Part shown: positions 12,799 to 25,035 of the stretch, one piece after another
Layout: each line of letters opens with the position of its first letter
Position numbering within the stretch: position 1 is the first letter of the stretch
Assembly (NCBI GenBank): GCA_035222895.1
Contig: JAVYIG010004948.1
Location: 84,065 to 148,064 of the forward strand
DNA: 64,000 nt
Source of the DNA: Strongylocentrotus droebachiensis
Lineage: Eukaryota; Echinodermata; Echinoidea; Camarodonta; Strongylocentrotidae
Reading direction: 5' to 3'
The notes under the pieces: generated by a model
Told to the model about the DNA's origin: nothing
What the model saw: the letters and a program-made list of their open reading frames with translations, nothing else
Databases searched by the model: none
Made by a program: the position numbers and the translations under genes

Positions 12799-15700
12799 TA
12801 TAGATATTCCTGCTTTTATGAACTCTAACGTCACTACAAAAATTATATAAGACAGTATAGGCTATACGGTATACCTAAATATATACATTACGCGAGTACG
12901 TCTCTTTGGCAATCCATCAAGTTTCACTGAATTTCGAGTCCGGACAAAATTTTATACAAGATTGATTTTAAGAACCTTATCAAAGCCAAGGTATTATGTT
13001 AAATTGTTAAAAGTGGAACAAAAACATATTGACGCTGAATCACGTGATAATATGACTTGGGAGATACTGATAAACTCCATCTCCAGATTTCGGGTGAAGT
13101 ACCTGCTCAATGGTTATGGCTCGTTATGCCACTGGAAGTGACATTGACTGCTTATATTTATGGACATTCACGGTTATTGCTGATATTTGAGAAAGGTGTA
13201 CCACACAATATTTCCGCTGTACCGGAAAGATTCACCTACGTCGTAAAACAAACGGCGTGGCGGAGTAAAGGGGGAAGGGGATATCGAGTACCTGGTATGT
13301 CCCTGACCTTAAGATATTCCAATTCGTGTCGATTGCTTTCCGTTATTGCCCTCTGGTTTCTTGATTTCTCAGTGGAATTCTATGTGATGCTTGTGCACGA
13401 AAAGTGACTGGGAAGTTTGAGAATGGAAGCGAGGGGCAAAACGATGATGCTTTATTCATGGAGGCGCTCAGAAATAGAAAATTATGAGAAGGTAATATTT
13501 AAAATGTGGGGAAAGACATTCTAAAGGACAAATCGTGGTAAATCGACCTAATTGGAACAGAGGGTGAAGTACCTATAGGTCTATATTATTCTCGTGGTAT
13601 ATAATCATGTACATTGGAAATTAGCGATGAGAAACGTGTACCGAAGTCAAAGAGCGCGCGAGAAGAAGAAAAAAAAAGGAAAGAGGCTGAGAGAAACAGA
13701 GAGAGGAAGAGGATGGATGTCACCATAGGGGGAGTCAAATACATAACAATGATGCATTCGTATTTTGGAGGTGAATGATGTCAATTCCCATTCGGCAGCA
13801 TTTTTGTCCTTGTTTAACAGCAATCTATGCCTCGTTAGTCCTTGGAGGGGAATTTAAATATATTTGACAAAGTGAGAACGGCACTCCATAACTAAATTTG
13901 TCATGCTTCCTTCTTGCATAAATATCTTTCAGAAACATCTCACGTTTATCCCTGATGATTTTACTAATGTATACTTTTAAACGACGCACTGCATGAATAC
14001 AAATGTCTATTTAACGTTTATAGAAAATGTTTTGATAGGTAAGGAAATATGACAGTTGTAGAACCTTTCAAACTTTTCCGAAAATTTTCATGCGATTCTT
14101 GCCCGAAAGTTATTCAGTCATCATACTTGGACTATATAATTTCTTTGAGTGTGGAAACTACCAAGTTGGATGACGTATCTGACTATCTGTAGGCTCGTTC
14201 TTGCTGGTGATGGCAGCATAACGACTCTTTCAAACCAATACTCAGTCAATGCCACTGCGGTTGAATAAATCATGAATGCACTGTCAACGAATAATTACTC
14301 TTGAATCACAAACGGCTCCTCAGCACCGCAATGTTTAAATGTTGTCCTCTTTTTGCTCTATCACTTACGATGGTTTGTATGATCGTGGAAAGCGAGAAAA
14401 GAAGCAAGAAGCGGGTGATCCTATGTTTATGTTGCTTTGGGAATCACCGCATGATTATTCATAGTCTTCAATCAACATACCGCTACTGCATTTTCAATTA
14501 TGTCAAGTAGCAGACCCAAATAAATGACAGTGACGTTTTCTTGGGTGCCATGAAGGGGGGAATTCCCGCGGCTCTTTTTGGCTTCCGCCTGATGCGTGTG
14601 AAACATTAGTTTGAAAGTTTTAACTATCAACATTTACATTTACTATTTAAACACTCCCTTGACTATTTTGACTCAGATGTACTTCGACACGTTTCCTTTT
14701 CTTTCTTTCCTTCTCTCTCTTGAGCTTTTCAAATACATGTTTTCATTAGGACATTAGGACATTAGTCTTCATGACTGTTTGGCGAAGAAATACAATATTT
14801 AGACGGCAAGTGTGTCGTTAAAAAGTCTGAAAATCGCAATACGGAATGGCTTGATGACATTATCGTTGAATTTGACAACTTACCATAGGGACCAATGTTA
14901 ACGCACCGTAACGCGTTGACGTTGTCGATTTTCTTTACTTCTCTCTAACGTGTCCCGGTAACAACGATTTACCGCGAGGGGAAATGAAGGTGACTGGAAA
15001 TTCGGTAAGCTTGCTTCACTTGAGGAAATCACGAAAGCATCGTGACTTGAGTTGCTTCTTCCTTCTCCCTCTCTGTCATCTCTTATTCATGAGGTCGTTG
15101 CATCTCAGAGGAAAGTCAAATTTGGGACCGACGTGACGGATGAGTCATACTTTGTTAAAAGAGGGCGCTTCTTAAAGATCCTCAAAACTTTCCCGAGGAC
15201 ATTGCTGACTGGATCTTTCTGGTGAATCTTTAGTTTCCCATCCCACTCCAAGTCCTCCTCCACTTTTGACACGTACTTTTTAATTAGAGTGCTCCGACTT
15301 TGGGCGAGATGTGAACGTCAATAAAAATACGAGATGTTTATAGGAGGTCCCCAAACTGAATGAGCTATGTCATTGTTTATCCTCTTCCCCTTTTGCCCCT
15401 CAACTTCATCTGCTTTTTGTCGTTTTCTTCTACACCGCGGTCACAGGTAAATCATTCTCAGTGTAATTAAAGATATCACCCGGAGCAAAAAAATCAGAGA
15501 CCTCCAAAGTCATGAACGAGCAAGTTATTACAGATCGTTTATAGAAAATTACTTGAAAGTTTCTATTACGACTGAGCGATAATGCTAAGTGTTTTTTATG
15601 ATTTAGATAACCTCACTTCAACCTTAGATAGTGTACGTCATAAAGGTATTTCTGTACTCATTAATGTATAGTGGATATATAATTCAAAGGGGGTGTTAAT

Positions 15701-18700
15701 CATTGATTGAACAACGAGACGATCTTGACAAGGGGCCACATCATTGCAACAAAATAATGAGACATGCAATCCCAGGAGACCGAACTATTTGCATTGGAGA
15801 CTTTAGTTTTATATTGGAGAAAATGAACATGAGAGCATAAATGTGTTTATGACAAAAAGGGACAGCACTAAGGTCGCAAGGTAGAGGTTTATGAGTAAGG
15901 AACGGACTTTCTTATCAAGGGTTCTGCTAGTGCGTTGACGAGGTGTTAACCGTGACTAAAATGAGACCATAATTATTTGGTTTTATTATACCCAGTTTAA
16001 CAATGGACCCATCTTTAAGTTTGGCGTTCTGATGCACATGCCCTGCATGGCTTTTACACATCCATTCCTTTCCGATCATTACACATAATTATGTCATTAT
16101 ATGGGAAACAATTATTCCTTTAATATTCACGAGGTGTACACATTAAAATGCAGTAGAAAGCCACATTGACCGCAATAAGAAGGGGTTTGGGGATACCTTC
16201 CGAGTCCGCAAGGGGTTGACGACTCTGACTGCATGTGTGTGAGCATGGTGAGTACGGTAGTCGGGAGAGACGTTGACAGGATGACGAGTGCTCTCGCCTA
16301 CAATCTCTTGAGTCCTTCCTACCTGCAGCCTCTTATCCTCCGCAGGTGAAAGACATTGGCGTAGACCAAATATTTTGGGAGGGGAGGTGGTGAATTTACA
16401 TGCAGGTACAAGCAGTTGTCAGTCACAATGTATGTTGTAAGGTCACCTGGGATGTAATACTGACATGTTACGTATACAGTGACAACAGTCGCATGCAAAT
16501 GTCGATCAGTTCAGCTCAATATTGTATACAAGCTAGAAAAATTGCTTTTTAAGATACACATGGGCCTTTATGTGGTCAATACGCAACTATGGGTATGATT
16601 GTGAAGCAAATGTTTTTGCTGCTCTCAGCACCATCGCAATGTCTAATAAAACTTAACTTGGTAAAATAATAATTGGTCATGTATTCCAGGTTTTTAGCAT
16701 CATTCTGTTTGCAGACGAGACTCTCTGGAGTCTGGAATCATTAAAAACGTTATGTTGCACTAGTCCCAATGGGATTTTAACTTTAGATATACTCGAGCGG
16801 TCTGAACTTTTAAGGAATCTGTCCATCCCATAGCAAAACTATAAAATGGCACGAGGGCTTGGCATTTATAAGCACTTATTGTGTATCGAAGGAAACGAAA
16901 GAACAAAAAAATATGCAACATTTATAAAGCCCTGGATACTATGTTTCTAAGCGCGTAGGAAAACAACAGGAATGAAATGGGGGGGGGGGGGGGGGGAGTG
17001 AGTATGTAATAATAGATCCTTAAATATTGAGTTATGTTTACGCGTTCGATTTTGATGCTATTTCAGGACTTGCGTTGCAAGGATTTTATGAATGACGTTC
17101 GATTCAATTCAGATATTTGGTTACACACTTACCAGATTGTATACATGCAGCTGTAAAACGTTCTCCTTTGGCGAGTGTACAATGAAAAATAAGACAAGAT
17201 CCCCAAAGGATGTACCCAAGCACTGGATTCATTTGAAGCAATTGCTTTGATGGCAGTGCATGACAACTCGGTTTTCAAATTTTCTTAATTAGTTACGAGA
17301 GGGGCTTTCATTCCTTAGGAACAGGAATACCTATGAATGGTAATATTTTCAGCTGTCCCAGATAGAGCGAGAAGAAGAAGAAAGGACGCAATAATCTGGA
17401 ATACCATTGTGGAAATTCATCCTGGACGACTGGAGGCGAATGTGCTATCTCTCGGATGCCCCTGGTAATAGTGAAAACATTCATGCAAATCGATACTTGT
17501 AATTAATGGTGGAATCATGGGGGTGTTTATACATGAAATTGTTTCTCTAGGGGTCGCACTGCACGCGCCTGGCGCCTGTCTGCGACAACATAATTGCTGT
17601 CACTGCCCCTCTGTTATTCCCATGCTTTCTCCACGTTCAAGGCAGTGCCAAGATTTCATAGTAGGGGACGGGACAAATTGCGACTCCTACATGTCTTGGA
17701 GGTGTCTTACTCATACTGATTTCCGAAAGATGTTTGCAGGGAAAGTTTGTGATTAATTAGTTACATCTCCGTGAGTGCATCTTACCGGAAACCCTCGTGG
17801 CGTACCTTCCACTCGTGTGACTGACTATACGCGCTCGCGTAGCAGCACGCGCGCCAAACAACCCTAACGCCGGCGTACATTCGTTAATATTAAAGGTGAC
17901 AAAGACAGTAGGCTGATATTTATAGAGTAAACATTTTAAACACGAGCAATCACGCTTGTAATCTCTCGCGATATTGGTCCGAGGTGAACCCCCGAAGAAG
18001 GTGATCAGTCACTCTAAAAAAAAGAAGAGAAGTGTGAAATTAAGAAGGAACTGTGCTAAGATGACAGTTTTAGACGATCACAAAGATTTGAATTCGTGAG
18101 AAAAGATATACAGGAAAGGTAATTAAGCGTGACCCCACAGGCAATGCCGTTGTTACAATGGTGCTAACGTTTTACACCTTTGTCGTGGCACGTAGTTGAT
18201 CGTGTCTCTGGGTATAGCAACCGTTGTCAAACGCATTTTTCCTCCTGAGCAATTTTCAATTAAAGTGGCGATGGATTTGCGCTACAGTTTATAGAAAAAG
18301 TAACTGAAATAACTGTCGATTCTTAAAAGTACGATATGACACCTACAAAGCAGAATGACTTAACGCCTGAACAGCAATTTATATCCCGTACTATTACAAC
18401 CGCTGGTGGGATTTTGAAATATTATTGATTAATTTCTCTCTGACATTTGAAGTAAATATCAATTTACAGTTTGCAAGTTGACTTTTGCAAATTAGTGACT
18501 GTTATGAAATTCTGAGTGTGAAATTTCACGAGGTATCAATTGAAATATAGATATATTATTTTATATCGCCTACATGTGTTGGAGTAACATGATGTCTATT
18601 GTATTATTGTTTTTGTATAGTCATGTATTTGCATCAATGTTCATAATCTAATATACTATATTGATAAAGATGCCAAAACTTATTGTAGAAATCATCTGTT

Positions 18701-19400
18701 GTCACGTTTCTCTGGATAAGAGACAGATAGGTTTTTTGTTTGTTCCTTCCCTAACTGCTCTTTAGAACAAAACATATTGTTTGAGGATAAATCGAAGTAG
18801 CATATCTCATGTCTCTCCTTAAAAGCAGAAAAAGGACAATCTAAAAAAAAGCCTCCAATTTATTGATGATGACACACGTCAATGTATAATGGAAGAGAAA
18901 AAGAAGAGAAGGAGAAGAGAAGCGGCTTTAATGAACTGCAAAAAGGAATCGGCGCGAAAGATTATCTACGCTCGGAAGACGACACAGGAAACAGAAGTCG
19001 GTCGAAATGCGTGATGTTCGAGGGGGGTAATCCAAAATGACAACAATTTTGAGACAAATCTCACGTTCCGATTCTCGTTATTGAATTCTTCGATTTCGCC
19101 TGGACGGAAAATGAGAAATTGATAAACTGCCTGTCATCGGGAGTCGTTCATTAATTCTGTTTGTGAGGATTGTGAGCTTCCGTGATGTTCTTGTGTTCGA
19201 GAGTGAGCAAGATTAAAGAAAATCATCATCATCATCATTTGGCCATGGGTCCCCCCTAGGGAAGGGATTGGTGTCTTCTCGATCCAGTTTACATCCTCAA
19301 TCTAACTCTGAAGTAATAAACAAAGAGTAAGAGCGTAATTTTGTTGCGCAAGTTTTGGTATTTGTCTTCATTTAAAATCGAGTCATTAAGAATGTTATTG
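12799..19400. other. Non-coding, no supported gene
   Basis: AT-rich sequence with short unrelated frames. A small CpG-richer patch is at about 17800-17880 and poly-G is at 16979. The motif CACTCTAAAAAAAAGA at 18011 may mark the edge of a repeat related to the one at 2.7 kb. Confidence 0.55.
16979..16996 (+). repeat. Poly-G tract of 18
   Basis: Eighteen G between GAAAT and AGTGAGT. It is a simple repeat. Confidence 0.85.
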
Positions 19401-19402
19401 TA

Positions 19403-20282
19403 CAGTGCGTCCCAGAAAAAACGAAACCGAGAAGTATCGATGTTTTATCATAACTTAATCACAACCATAATTAATGAATGATACATATTTGGAAAGCTTA
19501 GAGTCTCCTCTTTCAGTTGATGCTACTTACGTGATGCATATTTCACGCATGAGTGATTAAAAGCAATTTGAAGGAAGGAAACCAAAAAGTAATTTGGCGG
19601 GCGGTATCTGAATTTCAAAGAAAAATTCATATTTCTAGAAAGTTCATTTTCTGCTCTTTCATATGATACCTCAATCAAGAAAAATGAGCCAGGAATAACA
19701 AAGTTCTGTTTGTTTAAAGTAGCCCTTACATTTTCATAATTTTAACAAACGAATTCGTTTTCACTGGGTGCCTGCCGTAGCAAAAAGCAGATTTGACAAA
19801 AGACTTAACTCCGTTTCGTTGACAATCAGCCATGCATGAAGACTCTCGTCTACGGCTGATTGTCAACGAAACGGAGTTAAGTCTTTTGTTAATTTCGTTT
19901 ATTGATACGGCAGGCAGCCAGTGAAAACGAATTCGTTTAATACAATTATGGAAATGCAAGCACTACTTTAAACAAACAGAACTTTGTCATTCCTCGCTCA
20001 TTTTTCCTGATTGAGGTGTCATATGAAAGGGCAGAAACTCAACTTTCTAGAAATGTGAATTTTTCTTCGAAATTCAGAAACCGCCCGCCAAATGTATTTT
20101 TGGTTTCCTTCCTTCAAATTGCTTTTAATCACTCATGCGTGAAATATGCATCACGTGAGTAGCATCAACTGAAAGAGGAGACTCTAAGCTTTTCAAATAT
20201 GTATCATTCATTAATTATAGTTGTGATTAAGTTATGATAGAACATCGATACTTCTCGGTTTCGTTTTTTCTGGGACGCACTG
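19403..20282. mobile_element. 880-bp fold-back DNA element flanked by TA (Tc1/mariner-type MITE)
   Basis: The left end CAGTGCGTCCCAGAAAAAAC is mirrored by the right end GTTTTTTCTGGGACGCACTG. Both are flanked by TA (19401-19402 and 20283-20284), the target duplication of Tc1/mariner transposons. The two arms are equal, 429 bp each (19403-19831 and 19854-20282), around a 22-base loop, and look roughly 85-90% identical by eye, with scattered changes. The inner stem reads TTGACAATCAGCC and GGCTGATTGTCAA. No transposase is coded, so it would depend on an enzyme supplied elsewhere. The open frames crossing it are only products of the palindrome. Confidence 0.9.
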
Positions 20283-22130
20283 TATTTACCTGAAAAGGGT
20301 GGTTGTGCCCACTTGGGAGAGTATATTCAGGATACTGACAGGGAATTCGTTAGATCGTTTGGTGATTCGGATTACATGTATACATTAATTACTATTTTGG
20401 ATCTACACGAACGGGGTTTTACCTTTTGTAGTCCATTCTATATGAATTGCTATTGATCTCCTGTTAATTAAGGCTAGGTTTACTAGGATGAAACCATTGG
20501 CTTTTGAGGGTAGGACTAATGCACAGGAACATACATTCATGTATTCTTCAGGTATACATTTTCTTCATGAGCTTCCTCTTTTTTTAAATGACAGTCCTTC
20601 AGCAGTTGATTGTAATACTATGTTGTATGCAACCCGACATTATGTGCTTCTGTTTTCACCTTTGATCATTCGCTCTCAACCTCGCACACGTATCGATAAG
20701 ACCCGTCAAAGTTTAATGCACTTTTGATATAATCATTCCCAGAGATACATTGGGATCGCATGCGCCCTCAACCATAAACATTCATCGGAATTCCTTCTTT
20801 GCTCATTAAATCAGCTTGGTATAAATAACGCACCACACCCATGCGGCAGTAATACCCGATTAATGTATCTCATGGTGCCAATACCATCCTCGATAAATAA
20901 GAAAAACAAAAATTTATTGGAATTTGATTACGCCAGGGGCGGGAAAATATAATGAACTTGGCAGCCTTCGCCCCTCATCTCTAATGAGATCATGATAGTA
21001 CCGAGGCACCCGGTGCCCCAAACCCTTTTTTCAATGTCCTCTCTGGTGGCGATAATTCGAGAGGATGCTGGTTGTTTACTTGCCGTTGAGGGCCCTATAA
21101 ATGGAACGCCACTCGTGCAGGGGTGGAAAGAAAAACATGGGCAAGATGAGTCACGAATGATTTGAAATAATGCATCGGAAGTAATGTCACCTGCCCATGC
21201 GCGCGCTTCACTTGCTAAAAGGGTTAAGATATTTCGCAATTTGTTAATGGGGAAAACAGAATAGATGATTGGTTGAGTGACGTTGAAAATTGGTATTTTT
21301 TTTTTCGTGATTAGCTTTAATTTTGTGAAGTGGCCGGGAGGAATTTAATCGAGATGGGTATTGTCTGTTTTGCACTGAACTTGACATAGCTGTTGCATCT
21401 CTGGTATTATCGGCCATAATCGGCCGTTTTGTAAATGACGTCGTGTATTGGTACTGATGGATGGGGGGGAAAATCGAACTTTTACAGATTTACCTATATG
21501 AAGGATCAAACATTTTGGTTAATCCAGTTATCTGTTAAGGATTAGGATGAGGTAAATGGTTATAAATAACGTTTAATCGAAATTTGCAATATCAGGTTGA
21601 CGAGAAAAAAATTGAATGAATGAAAACAGACACACGGGGATGCTGTTTTTCTCCGCCGGCCCCTACCGGATTCGAGGCACGAAAACAGGATCCCCGATCT
21701 CACCTGATGTACTTAAATGTGGAATTTAAAAATGCATTAATGACACCGTTCGCGTAAAACTATGACCTAGATTCCTCTCGTGTAATTATGAGCAGTCTGA
21801 CCTAAATTCCCTTTCATGTTATGCCCCTTAAGTATGATCTGGCCTCAAGAAGTACTTAGAGTACAGAAACCCCTGGATAAGAAAGACACGGAAGAAGAAG
21901 AAGATAAAATTTGTAAGGAAGATCTCTTAGGAACGGGTAATTGAAATGGCACGAATTCCATTCAGAAGTTCTAACTCGTGTGTACCCACTAGGGGATGGG
22001 AGGTTTGAATTTCAAATAATGTGCCTTTTCTTGTGATCAATTCGAGCTAAAGCTAGGTGAAAGTGCATAATATAGAATTATGAAATGTTTAATCCGTAAG
22101 GCAGAAAAAAAAATTGGGAGAGGTAGAGGT

Positions 22131-22143
22131 GGGGGGGGGGGGG
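22131..22143 (+). repeat. Poly-G tract of 13
   Basis: Thirteen G after the purine-rich GGGAGAGGTAGAGGT. It is a simple repeat. Confidence 0.85.
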
Positions 22144-22670
22144 ATCAAACCGAACAAACCCTCTATTATTTATCCATTTTGGGGTATTCCTAGACAGTAA
22201 TTTCATGTATGCATCATATACTTCATTTCATTTAGACTCTTGATGAAACATAGCTATATTAATCGAAGCAAGTGCGCCATTATTAAAGTGGCCGAGAGAC
22301 ATATTGCAAGCACTCACCACTGTTATTATTCCTTTGATGGTAAGGACCCTGCGAACTTCCTTGGGGCTAAAATGTCACTCTTTCTGTAATACCTTTGAGA
22401 TTGTGAATCCTAAATCCTGCCCATTTCTTTTTCAAAAGCGATACCCCACTTTGATGACCACAGTCAGAATATATCCTCAGATGTATTTACACCTCGAGGT
22501 ATATTATAATATGTTTTCCTTTACTGTCTAATGTGATATTCCCAAATGCATAGGCCTACGTCCGAAGTTTTAGAGTTCATGTCATTCGGATCAGGTATAT
22601 CTGGATTATTGAAACCACTAGGTGAATGAAAAACCTGACAGGGATCGTATCCTTCCTCTTGAACCCACCT

Positions 22671-22900
22671 CCCCCCCCCCCTCGTTTCCATCTGTATTCC
22701 TTTGACGTTCCTTTTACCTGTTTCTTTCCTTCTTCCTTCCTCTCCTATCTGTACCCTGGCCTCTACATCACCTCTCTCTTTCTCTATTTCTTGCCGAGTA
22801 CGTATATCCATTCTTTCTAATTTCTTTCCTTCTGCCCAATCATCTGCCTGCCTCGCTTCCCATCCCTTCTGTCCCTCCCTTCATCACTTTTCAAGAGCGG
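22671..22900 (+). repeat. Pyrimidine-rich tract starting with C11
   Basis: C11 is followed by about 220 bases dominated by C and T (TTTCCTTCTTCC, CTCTCTTTCTC and similar). The open frames on both strands here owe their length to this skew and show no protein family. Confidence 0.6.
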
Positions 22901-24857
22901 ATAAGAGCATTAAGATGCACTCCTCGGGCTAGTTTGGCACTTCCCTGGTGGCGCAATATATTGTTCAATATTTGATGAGAGATTGTCAATAAATAAAATG
23001 GTGTCAGTTTCAAGTTTTCCCATGTGCCGGAGAGGGGGTGGTGGGCTTTCCGAGGCCAGCGAAGTGGCTCCTCCAGAAAATGAGCTACAAAGTAACTTTC
23101 CGGTTTCGTCGTTCTTCTCCCTATCCATTTCTTGGCAGGATGTGATATCAGTGTTTACTAACAAATATCTCTTACCTCTGGTGGCTGACAAGGTGTGGGT
23201 TCCGGGGATTTATTTCATATATATATCCTTCTCTTGGGCATACCTTTAATGAAAATGTTAGAACCATGTCATGGGGAGCAAATATGAAGCCTTCTATTTA
23301 TTTAGTACATTTGCCTTTTTGATGCCGTTCCACATCTTCCACCAAGTTTGGTGTGAGCGATTTATGACCTGCTGCACATGGAAACTGACGACCATCTCCC
23401 TTTAAAAGTTCCTTCGCTCAAATCTTCTTCGAGAATCCAGTTGACTGGTTCGAGTTTCGGGCCGCGTTTCACGTTCCCATAATTCGTGGAGTGCTGAATG
23501 AATAAAAGGGCGATCAGAGCTCTGTTCAAATCTTTGCTTGACGCGCAACACTCTCCAAGCGTAGAGATCAGAGCAAACACAGCGATTGGATGTCTTACGT
23601 GAATCTCGAGCAGGAAGCCGGGCACTCTGTATTCCTCGAGTGCAGAACCTTCATACACAGTTCACCTGGGTAGCTGTAAAAGCTTACGCGCACTCTCTGC
23701 GATTCCCGTTCAGCGGCGCGCACCCGAAATTACCGATTAGCGCACGAAAGAACCCTCAGGGTATTCTTCCCTGCCAAGCAAGAACCTCGGGGTAATGTCG
23801 TTCTAATGACCAGTTGATAGCTTACTAATGACCTAAGCCTCTTATGTTGTACATGTTGTAGTGTCCAAACTCGTACTACCTGTCAAACGAAGGCCCGGTG
23901 GGTTTAGACAGAAGTGTCCAATATCCTTTCATCGACTCGTCATTCAAGCCTTCTCAGCCACTCTACTGATATATCGGAGGGTTACTGGACATTGTCGGGG
24001 CTGTCCTGTTGATAAAGCCATCTCCGTAATTATATGACAGGTTCATGGGTCATGACCAAAATAAAATTCGAAAACCCTCTGGTCAATCTAGACGACGTAT
24101 TTCCTATTAGTTACCTATATAACTGTATTGATTATAATATTAAAAATTATGCAGAATTAGTTAATGATTTTTAGAAGTAGGAAAGGTGAGATGATCAGTA
24201 CATGGACCTATTCGATGATCAGTGGCAGGAGTGTATGTTCAGCAGTATTTTCGAGTCGAGTGTTGGGTACATGTCTCATGAGCATTCACTACTAAACAAA
24301 CGCTGTTCCGTCAACTTAGCAGCTCTTCACACTGTGCTGATTAACTTAAAAATACCCAGTGCAGTTTACACGAAGTAAACACCTACAAACATCTTGAGTG
24401 GGGACCAAGCTAAAGATGGGTCGTCTGGCAGGTGAAGTTGGCAACTCTGCTTGTCATCGGCAAATGCAGTCGTATTGTCCATATTTGGTTCTCCAGATCA
24501 GGTTCTCTATATCCTTGTACTCATTACATAGTATTGGTGATTACATACATACTTAATGAAAACCTGATAGAAAGCAAATACACCGAAAAGCACCAAACAT
24601 GTCTATGCATGAGTGCAAATAAGGACTCTTACAGTAGATGTCTTACAGTATATTTTCGAGACTGAACATGATTACCGTAAAGACTCTTGGCAGTGACTCT
24701 GTTTTGATTAACATACAGTATGTTTAATCGAACTTGTTTTGCACATTTCAGTTGTAGTCGTGAGCATCCATCATTATCTTTTTATATATTTAATTTTAAT
24801 CCGTCAATCTATTATTGTGTACTTACTCAAGACAGTTTGTAATGGTATTCAATAGTG

Positions 24858-25035
24858 AAGGTGTCGAGGTATAGTAGTTCATTCACGTGACTCTCAATAC
24901 TAGGTTCGAACCCCACTCCCAGCCCTGCACTAATGTCCTTTGGCAAGACATTAATCCACATTTGCCACTCTCCACCAAGGTGTAAATGGATACCTGGCAA
25001 TTGCTGGGGTAACAATGGCAGGGCCCTTGTAATTT
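24858..25035 (+). mobile_element. tRNA-derived SINE-like copy
   Basis: AGGTTCGAACCCCACTCC at 24902-24919 contains a perfect RNA polymerase III B box (GGTTCGAACCC). About 40 bases upstream GAGGTATAGTAGTT resembles a worn A box. CGTGACTCTCAATAC between them fits a degraded tRNA anticodon arm. The body, with GCACTAATGTCCTTTGGCAA and TCCACCAAGGTGTAAATGG, looks like the body of SINE-type repeats in echinoderms and other marine deuterostomes, recalled from memory. No tRNA cloverleaf survives, so it is not a functional tRNA gene. The 3' boundary is approximate. Confidence 0.65.

Larger units (their letters stand above)
20285..24857. other. Non-coding, no supported gene
   Basis: It contains the poly-G at 22131 and the pyrimidine-rich stretch at 22.67-22.90 kb. 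Frames at 20488-20727 and 20928-21239 were read and show no known family. Confidence 0.55.

Noticed and set aside
19726-19959. 77-codon frame on the minus strand
   Set aside because: It spans the loop of the fold-back element and exists because of the palindrome.
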